From contig NC_092680.1 of assembly GCF_964355755.1 (NCBI RefSeq), positions 7,725,001 to 7,789,000 on the forward strand: a stretch of DNA of 64,000 bases, in the 5' to 3' direction. Each line of letters opens with the position of its first letter. Within the stretch, counting starts at the first letter, position 1. Made by a program: the position numbers and the translations under genes. This stretch comes from Antedon mediterranea (lineage: Eukaryota > Echinodermata > Crinoidea > Comatulida > Antedonidae). The notes beneath the pieces were generated by a model. The model had not been told where the DNA came from. It did not search any database and saw only the letters and a list, made by a program, of their open reading frames with translations. Positions 12,458-25,813 of the stretch are shown here, piece by piece.

Positions 12458-13736
12458 CCTAGATCCCGATTCATACTAAAATATCGTAAGACTAGAATAC
12501 AGATGTGTATGTGTGCCTAGATCCCGATTCATACTATAATATTGTAAGCCTAGAATACATGTGTATGTGTGCCTAGATCCCGATTCATACTATAATATTG
12601 TAAGACTAGAATACAGATGTGTATGTGTGCCTAGATCTCGATTTATACTTATTACTATATAATATTGTAAGACTAGAATACAGATGTGTATGTGTGCCTA
12701 GATCCCGATTCATACTATAATATTGTAAGACTAGAATACAGATGTGTATGTGTGCCTAGATCCCGATTCATACTATAATATTGTAAGACTAGAATACAGA
12801 TGTGTATGTGTGCCTAGATCCCGATTCATACTATAATATTGTAAGACTAGAATACAGATGTGTATGTGTGCCTAGATCCCGATTCATACTATAATATTGT
12901 AAGACTAGAATACAGATGTGTATGTGTGCCTAGATCCCGATTCATACTATAATATTGTAAGACTAGAATACAGATGTGTATGTGTGCCTAGATCCCGATT
13001 CATACTATAATATTGTAAGACTAGAATACAGATGTGTATGTGTGCCTAGATCCCGATTCATACTATAATATTGTAAGACTAGAATACAGATGTGTATATG
13101 TGTGCCTAGATCCCGATTCATACTATAATATTGTAAGACTAGAATACAGATGTGTATGTGTGCCTAGATCCCGATTCATACTATAATATTGTAAGACTAG
13201 AATACAGATGTGTATGTGTGCCTAGATCCCGATTCATACTATAATATTGTAAGACTAGAATACAGATGTGTATGTGTGCCTAGATCCCGATTCATACTAT
13301 AATATTGTAAGACTAGAATACAGATGTGTATGTGTGCCTAGATCCCGATTCATACTATAATATTGTAAGACTAGAATACAGATGTGTATGTGTGCCTAGA
13401 TCCCGATTCATACTATAATATTGTAAGACTAGAATACAGATGTATGTGTGCCTAGATCCCGATTCATACTATAATATTGTAAGACTAGAATACAGATGTG
13501 TATGTGTGCCTAGATCCCGATTCATACTATAATATTGTAAGACTAGAATACAGATGTGTATATGTGTGCCTAGATCCCGATTCATACTATAATATTGTAA
13601 GACTAGAATACAGATGTGTATGTGTATCTAGATCCCGATTCATACTATAATATTGTAAGACTAGAATACAGATGTGTATGTGTATCTAGATCCCGATTCA
13701 TACTATAGGCCTAATATTGTAAGACTAGAATACATT
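12458..13736. repeat. 58-bp tandem array, about 22 copies
   Basis: The unit begins CCTAGATCCCGATTCATACT and continues with ATAATATTGTAAGACTAG and AATACAGATGTGTATGTGTG, 58 bp in total. Most copies are identical, implying recent homogenisation. Exceptions: the first copies carry substitutions, one near 12632 has an extra TTATTACTATA segment, copies near 13090 and 13555 have an extra AT in the TATGTG tract, and the last two read TGTATCTAGATC. The final copy has a six-base insertion creating TAGGCCTA at 13706-13713. Confidence 0.95.
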
Positions 13737-16700
13737 ATGTTATGTAGAGCCTGATAAATGTACTGGCTGTTGACAATAATGTGACGTTAATTAGTGTTAG
13801 TTAATTAATACAAAAACAGCCTAGTAATTAGATTCATTAGAAACATATCAGTATAGTGATTCGATGTTTAACAACAATAGAAAGAAACATATGATAATCA
13901 TAATAATTATAATGTTGTGCTTATTAAGAAACTCGACTCGCATTTTCCCGTCGAGCTTAGCACTTCTAAACAATTATTAATGACTGCCATACAAAAGAAA
14001 TATGACTATGGAACTGATGTACACATTAGTAAAATGCGTTTTTTCTATCCAGCTGTGAGACGAGATCATGTGGATGTTATGACGGCTGAACAATATCTTT
14101 CAGCGCTATTACTGCTGCTATATAATTTTGTTTCATCGTTCATTCTATTACGCTAACCAGCCTCATTAACATATTATACTATAAGGGTTTTTAAAAGGCT
14201 CGAAATGAATGGTTTTAGTATGGCGTAAAAAGTGAGATATGTTTTTTTTTATTAAGCATGGCGATGAAAGTTATAGTTACATGTTTGTACAAATCTTTTT
14301 TATACAATCACCGATATTATAAATTTAATAATAATTATATAAAGTATTTACGTGCATTCAGAGTTTCATTCTATATCCATGGATGCATAGGCTTTGGGGT
14401 ATACCTGTACACATAACATAGACATAACTGTACAATTCGTAGTTGTAAATTGGTTGGCAATGTCGAGACGAACTGACCTTAAAGATATTGGCACCTGCTG
14501 GTGTTGATGAACTCATAGATCACGTGATTCTCACATTCGCCGTTATTATGAATTATGAACTTAAACATACGGGTACTGCTTTTATAATGTAGCCTCGAGA
14601 TGGTATAGAATATTACATAACACCCCCTCGCCTATCTATTTGTTATACTGTACGTTTATTTTTCCGATTATTTGCATTGCTTGCGTTTTTGTACTTTTAT
14701 TTTCTCAATTGGCAAACAAGTAGGAAGTGTATTTACACCTAATAATACAATAAGACATGGTTTTATTCCCATATAGATCACATCAGATGGTTTATATAGA
14801 AAATATTGATTATCAATATAACGCTGTAGGCCTATCTCATTAGAATTTTAAAAAGTACAGTGTGTAAATTTATAAATACACTTTGAAATCACAATTGCAA
14901 AATTCCTTCTACAGTAGCCACAATATTGTTTAGTTTTAAAATTACTTTACCGTATTAAGAATACTGTTAACACACAACTCAGTGTGCACTACGGTGCTCA
15001 TTATGTGAAGGGCGTTAACGTAGCAACGATTACAATGCCACTGAACCGATTACAATAGTTATTCCAGGTACAGCTGAAATATATACTAATTACGGCATGA
15101 CTACGATCATTTCACCTTTTGCAGTATTTTACAGTCTCAAATGTAAAGGCCAATTGAGTATTTACTATTCATATGGTGTTTGTTTTCTTTATGTCGATGT
15201 AAACGCATCAATTATTATTATTATCATGAGAAGTATAATTATCATAAATATTATTACAAACCAGTAACCCATGTTTATTCTAAGCATTCAACATTTTAGT
15301 CATTTATCATGCTACTATATTATTTAAACTAGCTACAATGTACATATGGATTTAACGAATTATCTTTCGTACTGTTGACATAACAACCATTATGTATATT
15401 TTATATAATAATGTCCAATATTAGACTTTTATTGTAGATTTTTTAATCGATGGATACTGTTCACATACGAATATTATACAAATATGAATGTGTATGAGTG
15501 TAATGGTACAAATAAGGGCATAAGGTGAATGATGAAAGGTTATATAAACGATCGTTTAATAGTGCGTACTATTGCACGTCATGTGACCCACATTCGTCCA
15601 ATCAAGTGACAGGAATTATGACAATTATTTAACGTTATTACTGTTGTACCTGGATTTCCCGTGAGATATAATAATTCTGATGTAAATTGAATGAGGATCA
15701 TTTAACACAACAACCAATGCCTGATGTTGTTATAGTCTGATTGTATTTAAGTCAAATAAAGAGTTTAACGTAATAGATGCATATTGATTGTAAATGCAAG
15801 AAGACACCATTGATGAAAATTAACAAGAGACACTCACTGTGAACTACCGCTTAATAGCTACGACAACAAAGTACCGTAGCTATAGCACGGTAGTAAAGTA
15901 GTCTATAGCTACGGATTGCACTGAATTATTTCTAATCAATGTAATATTTGGATATGTTACCGGGCCCATTCGGATGATGGTGCACTTAGTCCTTGAATGG
16001 GAACCGAACTTTACAGTGCATAAAATGATCAAAATAGTAAAGAACATTATACTGTAGTAGTTTATTATTTCTACGACTACGACTACAGTATTGCGCACGG
16101 CTACATCCAGGGTCGTATCCAAGATTTGAGGGGAGGCTGCAGAGGTCTGCTGCATGCATAGAACCGAATGTGGGTATATATTCGATAACTCAAAATCTGC
16201 CAACGATGATGGGTATGTTCTCCATCATTCGTATGTCACGTGGTGCACGACAAATTCCCCAGTCACTTATCTTAAAGCATCTGTTCGTGGGGTAATGTTT
16301 ATAAAACCTTGAAGATATGTTGCCAACTGTTATTCTGACGATAGCCGTATTATAAGTCTAGTAGATATCATTTATTTCTTCGAATTTCTTCGTTGAAATT
16401 TAAAGATCATGAACCTTTGAAGTTATTATTTATTTTCTAAAATAATACAAATACACAAAAACATTTTGTCGTAGGCGTCATAGACAACAGAGGCATGTTG
16501 TATTTTTTTTACTAGGCTTAAAAATAACTACTAGTCTACAAATTATACTAATGGCTAGACGAAGACAATTTTAAACTGTTCATGGTTCCCTGTAGTTGTG
16601 TATAGCAACACTTTTCATGTAATGTTTGATATTTGAAGCCAGTTAGCATTAACTGGTCAGTCAGTGGGTCTATGGGTTGATATTAATGACCTTAATTATT

Positions 16701-17910
16701 GAATTCAGCGTCAAGAAAAAGCCTATAACTGATCATGGCTATTTAATGCATAATTCAACAGAAAATCATATCGATCCTTAGTTTGGTGGACTCTTTCTCA
16801 AGAGGATTGCGTATACAAAATAGTTTTGAAGAAATAAATATAGAAGAATCTGGCTGTCTGTTATAGACCTAACATTAAATTTAAAACGTCTATGTTGTTT
16901 GTGAAATAGGCCCTGAAACGTCTAAGTACCCATCATCGACTGTCAGATGTTAGATCAGTGGCCGAAAGACTGACGGACGCACAGCGTCATAACGATTATA
17001 AGTTAGTATAAGCCGACACTTACGGTACGCCTCACAACACTATACACTGATGATTACGTTTCATGGTTCAGTATCCCCTCATGGAAGCTATATATTTCAT
17101 TCAACGTTTGAGCAATCGGACACTTCCAGGATGATTAAAAATGAAATTTTCATTTTCAATCAAAGAAATAAATTAATATTGACATGCAGAATTATTATAT
17201 AGGCTAACATGACAGACGTCGTAAAGAAGTGATTGTACCAATATGGCGTCATTAGCAGAGCATTTAGCATACTGTAAGATGATACATCAGTACATAGTAT
17301 AACTAGAGAATAAAATTTGCTCTTTTGGCTCTCAGTTTGTTGTCAGTGACCATGGCGTGATGCATAGAGGGAAACTGTGACTCCTTTTTATGTGAAAGTT
17401 TGTCAATGAATTGATGTAGGGTTCTGCTATTAATGGAGTGCGAAAATAATGACTTCAATCCCTAAAAGTCAGCTTCAATCGGGCCTCGACAATATTACCA
17501 TTGAGATGCAGGTGTGACGATATACGACAATGCTTTCAGCAATGATCTCCCAAAACACTGTAATGTTAGTCAGATATTTGTTAAAAAGAATAATGATGAA
17601 TAGAATGGTTATACTGTATATAAATTAACAAGTATCTTGAAATGTTGTAACGCAGGCTTGATTCTAAATAAACCGTTTATGCTACCATCTGGATTGGAAA
17701 CTAGTATAGGCTATGTTGTGTAAATAGGACAGTATTGGTTTCATCTAGTAATACTAATTTATGATGCCCGATGTTATTTTGTATCTATCTCAGCTGGTCA
17801 TTATTATGGTACTAACTGTAGAAAACGAAACAATGAGAAAGTCTATGAATTAAAAAAAAAGCCCATCGTTCTTTTGTCTAGGTTCTGGACGGAGAAGATT
17901 CGGCTTAGCA

Positions 17911-17967
17911 TTGGTAAAAAGATAAACATTTTGGCACACATGGCGTGTTATACGTATACTTAAGCTG
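17911..17967 (-). repeat. Dispersed repeat with TTATACGTAT core, copy 1
   Basis: Read on the minus strand, about 57 bp containing CAGCTTAAGTATACGTATAA then CACGCCATGTGTGCCAAAAT. It aligns with + strand copies at 45272 and 48429. The family is unclassified; it may be the conserved piece of a MITE or retroelement tail. Confidence 0.55.
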
Positions 17968-19286
17968 AATAGTTTCGGACTAAAATATCAACATTTGACG
18001 AGGAATAAAAAACGAGAACTAAAAACCTTTTTGTTTGTTCATTATCCGTGATTTACTCAATCATGGACGATAGGCCTAGGCCTATGTCATGTCAATTCAC
18101 CGTTATTCATTACCAACTGCCTTTTGTAAATCTAACTAATTACCAGCTATAACGTAATGTAATTAATGATAATTCTTCAAGTAAAACATGTTTGCTTGGC
18201 GATATGTATGGGTTGCCAGGACATTGGCAATAATCATCTCAATTACTTTTTTTTCCAAAAATGTATGAGTCATAACGTATGAATAAACTAATATGAAGCA
18301 ATATCAATAATGAAAATTGTTGATTATAATATTTTATATCACACTGCAGTTCTGTACTTTTAACTATCTGAATATAAATATCATTACAGAGTATAGTGAC
18401 GTCATGCATGAATGTTATACTATTAATAATGAGTTTATAAACATCCACAAAAAAGACATTAATAGCTACAAAAAGGTCCCAAATATGGAATACTTCTATC
18501 AGCTCATTAATAATAATATGTAATTTGGTGAATATATTTCGAGCGTGCATGCTTTTGTTATTAAATATTTGTGTTTACCACCATTTATCATCTATACAAA
18601 TAAAAACACCTATATTTATAACATATCTGAAACTTGTGTAAATTAATTTGTTAAACATTGTTATGAATTATAAACATATAATATTATTAAATCGAACATG
18701 TCGACTAAAAGAATTCAAACTTGTTAAATAGTTTTATCTTTAGTTTGAAATAACGACATCCGAATTAAACGTATTATTTGGAATTCGTTTATTCATTCGA
18801 TCATAGTATTATTTTACTTATTTTAATTATTTTGATTAAAATGATAATTTGGCCTCCCATTCTACTTGTGTGCCTGGGAAAAACTGACCTATTCGATGCC
18901 TCGATTGCAGCTAGCTATCAAACTCAATGGGTTGCGTTTACTGTTGAAATTACGTTTAATTTATGTTAGAAGCATCGCATTACGTTTGAGTTCGTATCTG
19001 CCACTGTACAAACGACTTAGCTTGTCAACCCTTTATTGGTTCTCATAGTAAAGTAGATATCTTTTTCTAAACCATCCAAAGATCATGTGATTACAATTTG
19101 TTCATATATATTTCGTAAATGTTAACATTTTAGGATCACGCTTGTAAGACCCAATTAAGGTTTTTTATTTTATTTTATTTTATTTACAATGCTGAGTATG
19201 AGGGAGTTTTCCAGTAACTTGTCATTTGGATTATTGCACATTTACAGGAAAAATAGAAACCCCAATTTGGATAGTGATATAGGCCT

Positions 19287-19430
19287 CCTGAAAATTAATG
19301 AATTAATTCATTAAAAACGGTGACGATGAAGAAATCTGTGGGATATTAGACTCAACCGAGATTCGAACCTGTAATTTTCTGCTTTATATGCAGACACCGT
19401 GTCCATTAGACCACTGGGTCTTTCATGGTA
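19287..19430 (-). mobile_element. tRNA-derived SINE, copy 1
   Basis: On the minus strand, 19420 down to 19349 forms a 72-nt tRNA-like head. It has an acceptor starting GACCCAG, an A-box-like AGTGGTCTAATGG, an anticodon-type stem TCTGC/GCAGA around a 7-nt loop, a B box GGTTCGAATC, and a 3' acceptor strand TTGAGTC that pairs with one mismatch. It is followed by a family-specific tail with CACAGATTTCTTCATCGTC and a TTAATGAATTAATTCATTAA palindrome. The same head-tail arrangement recurs near 41330-41880, which shows it is a SINE and not a tRNA gene. Confidence 0.8.
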
Positions 19431-19995
19431 TGACTCAAATTCTATAAAACATTTGTATATTCCACATCATGTAAACTTTGATAAAGAAAAACATTAAAAA
19501 CTGCTATTCTCAAAATTCAGATTGAATATGGCAATTAGCTAAAAGCGGGTTCGACATCTCTTCGTTCGAGTTCTTGTCTCTATCGACATTTTACAATTTC
19601 ACAAGTAGGTTTTGGGGTTTAAGATCTATTTATGTCGAGTATTACGTAATTCTCTTCGGGAGCTTTTGTTGTCATTTTATGTTTTGTTGTTGTTAACGTT
19701 TTCCGTCTTCCGACATTACGCTTTCCACAATTTGTTTCCATTTTTGTCTGTTTATGGCAGGATGGTTTGTTATTGTGTGTCTACTTGTCATTGTAAGTTT
19801 TTCTTTATTTGATTCATCCCGATACAGTGCTGTATCTATTGTTGTCCGGTATCATGGGCAAAGTCTGTAATACAGTATCACATTAGTGACACATATGCCA
19901 TATAATAGGCCATAAGCCTAACCTTTATACAGGCGCCACGTGTGATACATTATTATATGGCATTTACACATTTGCGTTTCTTTGATTTTGTATCG

Positions 19996-20445
19996 TTGTG
20001 TCTTGTTGGTTTCGTCTTGCGCATGGCGTTACTCAGTAAGTTGTGTCTTGTTGGTTTCGTCTTGCGCATGGCGTTACTCAGTAAGTTGTGTCTTGTTGGT
20101 TTCGTCTTGCGCATGGCGTTACTCAGTAAGTTGTGTCTTGTTGTTTTCGTCTTGCGCATGGCGTTACTCAGTAAGTTGTGTCTTGTTGGTTTCGTCTTGC
20201 GCATGGCGTTACTCAGTAAGTTGTGTCTTGTTGGTTTCGTCTTGCGCATGGCGTTACTCAGTAAGTTGTGTCTTGTTGGTTTCGTCTTGCGCATGGCGTT
20301 ACTCAGTAAGTTGTGTCTTGTTGGTTTCGTCTTGCGCATGGCGTTACTCAGTAAGTTGTGTCTTGTTGGTTTCGTCTTGCGCATGGCGTTACTCAGTAAG
20401 TTGTGTCTTGTTGGTTTCGTCCAATTGTACATGGCTTTTCTCAGT
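19996..20445. repeat. 45-bp tandem array, nine near-identical copies plus a degenerate tenth
   Basis: The unit starts TTGTGTCTTGTTGGTTTCGT and continues CTTGCGCATGGCGTTACTCA then GTAAG. Units begin at 19996 and every 45 bp to 20356; a tenth from 20401 diverges after the first 20 bp. Only one difference was noticed among the nine (G to T in the copy at 20131). Because 45 is a multiple of three, frames stay open for 480-507 nt on both strands. Neither product resembles a known protein, and there is no sign of selection or splice context, so I treat it as an array only. Confidence 0.95.
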
Positions 20446-23273
20446 TAAATGCGTTAGTGCATAATTGGTAGAAGTAAAGCAGTACCGTCGTTCCAAGAAA
20501 AGTCATTTAAACAGTATCAGAAAAACCGAAATATGATCAATCACAGATGTAAATTCGAAATATCAGCGAGAATTCCGAGAAACAAACGATTTGGTTATTT
20601 TAACTAAAACTGTACGGTATATAACGGAGTTTTATTATACATTGTCTCTGATTATACCAATACGGAGAATTATAAAATGTCTGCAGACATGTTCAATCAT
20701 AAGTGACAGAAAAATATTAGTCAGTATCATGTATGACCTATGAAAAAAACCAGTTTAAATGTCAAACCGGTATACACTGTAAGCCCCCAAGGGTTTTACA
20801 TAGCTTCGTTTTTCCAAAATGGCTAGAATTATTACTTCATTGAAATGATGGGGGGGGGGGGGGGACTCCAGAACCCTCTGGCTACGGAAATTATCTGACC
20901 CTGTGGAAAGATTATAATATGTATGTATACAGGCCTAATAAAAACTATATTTACAGTAGGACTATTCCTCTATTGGTTTGGTACAATCTTTTATATAAGT
21001 GGGTCAGTCATCGATCAATCAAACGATTGAGTTATCAGACTGTTATTGATTGATTGGTCTGTTAATGATGGTAGGCCTATGTAGGCCTATCATATATCAT
21101 TTATGTAAATTTGCATGACATATATAAATATATATTGCTTACAATTTAACTGCAAACGCGTGAAAATGTCGATACGTATGTTCGCGTTGACGTTAAATAA
21201 TAGTTGTCATGGTTGATTGCGTACAACGATTCACGTACACTTTAAACCTGCGCCTCATGAATTATGATTGATTTTTAGTTGTCTGCTTTCAAATTCGTCG
21301 AAAATTAGAAGCAGTTTTGTGTGAAAAATTCTGAATCGTACAGTATCCTAGAGGGGACAGCAGCGACTGATAACGGGGCAAACTGACACGCTAGGCTTGT
21401 TAGCTGTTTTTACGGGAGTACACACAATCTCCCAACATTAAAACTAATAAATAATTCAGAATGATTTATCGTCGCAGCAAACGATTTTCGTCCGCTTTAC
21501 CATCAATCAATGTAAATTGTCAGCAGTCCTTTATTAGCAAAAACGATAGAATTTTTGATGATCTAGTAATCTTTTTGCGAGAAATTAATGCATATAACAT
21601 TTCAACGATGGATGCAAATACATTCCTGTTCCCATTAAACTGAATAAGGTTTCTGAGCGCATTTAGTCACCATGGTGACTAGTAATGAATGCTTATTTTA
21701 AATTCAAATATTCAAAAAAAAAAAATAATCCGTAGACCATTTGCACTTAAGTGTGGCCAATGTAATTTTCCCCTATCCATAGGAATTACTCATTATTGCC
21801 TTATCGAACCTTGTTTGAAACGCAGAAAGCGTTAATCAAACTCATTTTCAGCATTTGGCTGAAGTGTTTTTATTATTATTTAAATATTCCATACCTGCAT
21901 ATGTGCTTATTAGATTCAATACTAACAAGAACTTCGACATGTAAGTCGTAGTGTAACATTATTTCAGATTTTAGATAAGAAGCCGAACATCAAAAAATTA
22001 TTACTATGCCTCGATATGATCTCAAAGTATCATTTTAATCAACCGCGTGGTTGTTGAGTAGGCCTACTTTGTATTTTGACTTTCTATCTTTACAAACATC
22101 ATAATGTGGACACTTAAAATGGACATCTTGATTGATCTAAATCAATCCTGACAAAATCCCAACTGATGGCTTTTATAAAACCGAAAGTAAAAACCCACCA
22201 TCTAACACAGTTGATTTTATCAGCGATTTTAAACTTGTCATTTTATATAAAGTCAAACTCCTAGTAATCTTATAAAGAGGAGAAATTGATTGCCTACGTT
22301 TTTATAGTTTCATTAATGGTTAGGTGACTACTAAACACATCTGTAGTTACATGTATACTTTACCAAAAGTGCTTGATGTATTACATCTAGTGTATAATCG
22401 TTTCCACTGATATTGTATACTTTTATATAGCACCGGTTAAGCGGAACAAGATTACTTTAAACGCATGTTTTCTTGTCTACATTCATACTTTTAGCTTGTG
22501 TTAGTAATCTTGCCGGAATAGCAGTCGATTTCACGATGCATCGTGCTAGGCCTGACATCGATAACTTTCCATCTTTCTGCCTGACTCGCCTTAGAGCCAA
22601 TTTGACTAGATTTCGTGTTTGATTTGCAAACTACGAAACATCACCGAAACATAAATTGTGTAAGTGCCGTATTCAATTCAACACGTTTCAGTTAATTATA
22701 ATATTAACTAGGTGGATGACTGTACCTATGACCTCCTGTTTTGAACTTATTTTATAGCCCATACAAATGCTATTATATACATTTAGATATTTGCTTATTA
22801 GGCCCTTCCGGAGACGAACCCGAGTTTTAACGTGGTACGGTAGAAAATATATCAACTTGATACGCCCTTATTTCCGTATATAAAGTGGGATATCCGAAGA
22901 TATTATTAAAATAGTGTGTAACGTTAAGAAAAAACTATGGAAACTGCTGCACGGGTGAGGCCTTCATCAGGACACATTCTATCCCACGCAATTGTCAAAA
23001 TGCAATACCATACCTTTACTGTTTGTGTTACCAGCCTTATAAAAACCTCTCTTCGTCATTTATTACTCATTAACAACATCATCATTAAATGATGTTTATC
23101 GATATATCGCTGCACATGTGTCACTCCTCCGCGTTGTAAAAATCCAACAAACATATTGCAGTAGTTAGATCATATCAAAATCATTAGCGCATTAAATATA
23201 TGTATATGGTACATCTGTTTATTGGTGTGTTGTAACATATAGTACTTGGTTCGAATCCGATCATCGTTCACGT

Positions 23274-24901
23274 GACAATTATGACCTGTATAGTGTCTGT
23301 AGTGACAATGTCATGTATGTTGTGACAATGATGGTGTCTGCAGTGACAATTATGACATGTGTGGTGTCTGTAGTGACAATGACCTGTATGTTGTGACAAT
23401 GATGGTGTCTGCAGTGACAATTATGACCTGTATGGTGTCTGTAGTAACAATGGCCTGTATGTTGTGACAATTATGGTGTCTGCAGTGACAATTATGACAT
23501 GTGTGGTGTCTGTAGTGACAATGACCTGTATGTTGTGACAATGATGGTGTCTGCAGTGACAATTATGACCTGTATGGTGTATGTAGTAACAATGGCCTGT
23601 ATGTTGTGACAATTATGGTGTCTGCAGTGGCAATTATGACATGTGTGGTGTCTGCAGTGACAATGACAGGTATGTTGTGACAATGATGGTGTCTGCAGTG
23701 ACAATTATTACCCGTATGGTGTATGTAGTGACAATGACATGTATTTTGTGACAATGATGGTATCTGCAGTGACAATTATTACCCGTATGGTGTCTGTAGT
23801 GACAATGGCATGTATGTTGTGACAATGATGGTGTCTGCAGTGACAATTATGACATGTATGGTGTCTGTAATGACAATGGCCTGTATGTTGTGACAATGAT
23901 GGTGTCTGCAGTAACAATTATGACCTGTATGGTGTCTGTAGTGACAATGACCTGTATGTTGTGACAATGATGGTGACAATTATTACATGTATGGTGTCTG
24001 TAGTGACAATGGCATGTATGTTGTGACAATGATGGTGTCTGCAGTGACAATTATTACCCGTATGGTGTCTGTAGTGACAATGGCATGTATGTTGTGACAA
24101 TGATGGTGTCTGCAGTGACAATTATGACATGTGTGGTGTCTGTAGTGACAATGGCCTGTATGTTGTGACAATGATGGTGTCTGCAGTGACAATTATGACC
24201 TGTATGGTGTCTGTAGTGACAATGGCATGTATGTTGTGACAATGATGGTGTCTGTAGTGACAATTATTACCCGTATTGTGTCTGTAGTGACAATGACCTG
24301 TATGTTGTGACAATGATGGTGACAATTATGACATGTGTGGTGTCTGCAGTGACAATGGCATGTATGTTGTGACAATGATGGTGTCTTGACAATTATTACC
24401 CGTATGGTGTCTGTAGTGACAATGGCATGTATGTTGTGACAATTATGACGTGTATGGTGTCTGTAATGACAATGGCCTGTATGTTGTGACAATGATGGTG
24501 TCTGCAGTAACAATTATGACCTGTATGGTGTCTGTAGTGACAATGACCTGTATGTTGTGACAATGATGGTGACAATTATTACATGTATGGTGTCTGTAGT
24601 GACAATGGCATGTATGTTGTGACAATGATGGTGTCTGCAGTGACAATTATGACATGTGTGGTGTCTGTATTGACAATGGCATGTATGTTGTGACAATGAT
24701 GGTGTCTGTAGTGACAATTATGACCTGTATGGTGTCTGTAGTGACAATGGCCTGTATGTTGTGACAATGATGGTGTCTGCAGTGACAATTATGACATGTG
24801 TGGTGTCTGTAGTGATAATGGCCTGTATGTAGTGATAATGATGGTGTCTGCAGCGACAATTATGACCTGTATGTTATGACAATGATGGTGTTTGTAGTGA
24901 C
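23274..24901. repeat. 71-bp tandem array, about 23 copies
   Basis: The unit begins GACAATTATGACCTGTATGG and continues TGTCTGTAGTGACAATGGCA, TGTATGTTGTGACAATGATG, GTGTCTGCAGT. GACAAT recurs three times per unit, and the TGTCTGTAGT and TGTCTGCAGT halves show that the 71-bp unit arose by duplication of a shorter one. Several copies have deletions (near 23975, 24320 and 24390). Overlapping minus-strand frames giving His/Thr/Cys-rich peptides follow the repeat and are not genes. Confidence 0.95.
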
Positions 24902-25346
24902 TGAGAAGGATCATGAATAAAAGGAGGAATATAATAAATGATGTTTATTAATGAGTACAGAGGATCATAGTTTCCATTTTGTACTAACATAATATTATCA
25001 ATATAACATTAATGATTTCATTAATGAAATCCAAATCCATTCCGCCTGTTAAATATTTCCGTACTGCTAGAGAGGAAAACACACTTTTAAAAAGCTATTT
25101 TACAATGAAAAAAATACAAGCCTTCTTAGTCTGTAGTAGTAAATAATGTTATTTAATTGTTGTATTGCATAATTCCAATGATCAGTGATCTTTCCTGACT
25201 AGCCTCTTCTTGGATAACTGACATTGATCTTTTTCATCCAGGTCTGTCTTACTGGAAAGGTCAAAGGTAAATAGTTCTATGTGAAGCATTATTTTCTCGT
25301 ATAGGAAAGATCGATATTTGCCCCGCATACATTTAACGCGCGGTAA

Positions 25347-25523
25347 GGCAAATTTACACAGACGAGCGGCGGTAACGGTAAGCTGAAAACCGCACGTAGA
25401 ATCTGTATCTATACTGAGCAGAAACCGTCCGTCCGGTCCGCGGTGTGTGTAAATGGTCGTATAGGAATAACATAGATTCTATATTATTGTATTACCGTTA
25501 CCGCTCGTCTGCGTAAATTGGCC
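25347..25523. mobile_element. MITE family A, copy 2
   Basis: About 177 bp, with the best preserved ends of the family: AATTTACACAGACGAGCGG at left and CCGCTCGTCTGCGTAAATT at right, extended by GGTAACGGTAA and TTACCGTTACC. The interior has AGAATCTGTATCTATACTGA and a GTCCGGTCCGCGG segment shared with the other copies. Confidence 0.85.
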
Positions 25524-25813
25524 AGTATGGTCATGGTACTATGTAATTGTTACAGTTCATACGTGATACGGTATATTGTAAGTTGTACAGTGGGTTCCGG
25601 TAATGGTGGTTTAATACGTTGTATTCACTCGTCTTCGGATTCCATTTGGTAAATGATCATACGATAAAAATTAAATGCCATATGCTTTTAACAAGTCACT
25701 GTACATGTTCTTTCACGCCTACTTAACGATCATCAGACAACTAAATGCTATAATAAATGTGTTTCTATTTTTTAAAGTGCTGCAGGTTTAATACATTGCA
25801 TTTCGTTTTCTAA

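Noticed and set aside
15880-16203. 107-codon minus-strand open frame
   Set aside because: No recognisable domain, no splice or start context, and composition like the surrounding intron.
19349-19420. A minus-strand tRNA gene (also 41420-41490)
   Set aside because: A cloverleaf can be drawn, but acceptor mismatch, an unusual anticodon loop and the shared 3' tail in all copies show that these are SINE heads.
23240-23275. B-box-like GGTTCGAATCC before the 71-bp array
   Set aside because: No matching A box at a proper distance and no cloverleaf; may be a SINE fragment, but cannot be supported.
23279-24859. About 20 overlapping minus-strand frames giving Cys/His/Thr-rich peptides that look like zinc-finger repeats
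   Set aside because: They follow the 71-bp array; CxxH-like spacing is incidental and there is no C2H2 consensus with linker or hydrophobic residues.
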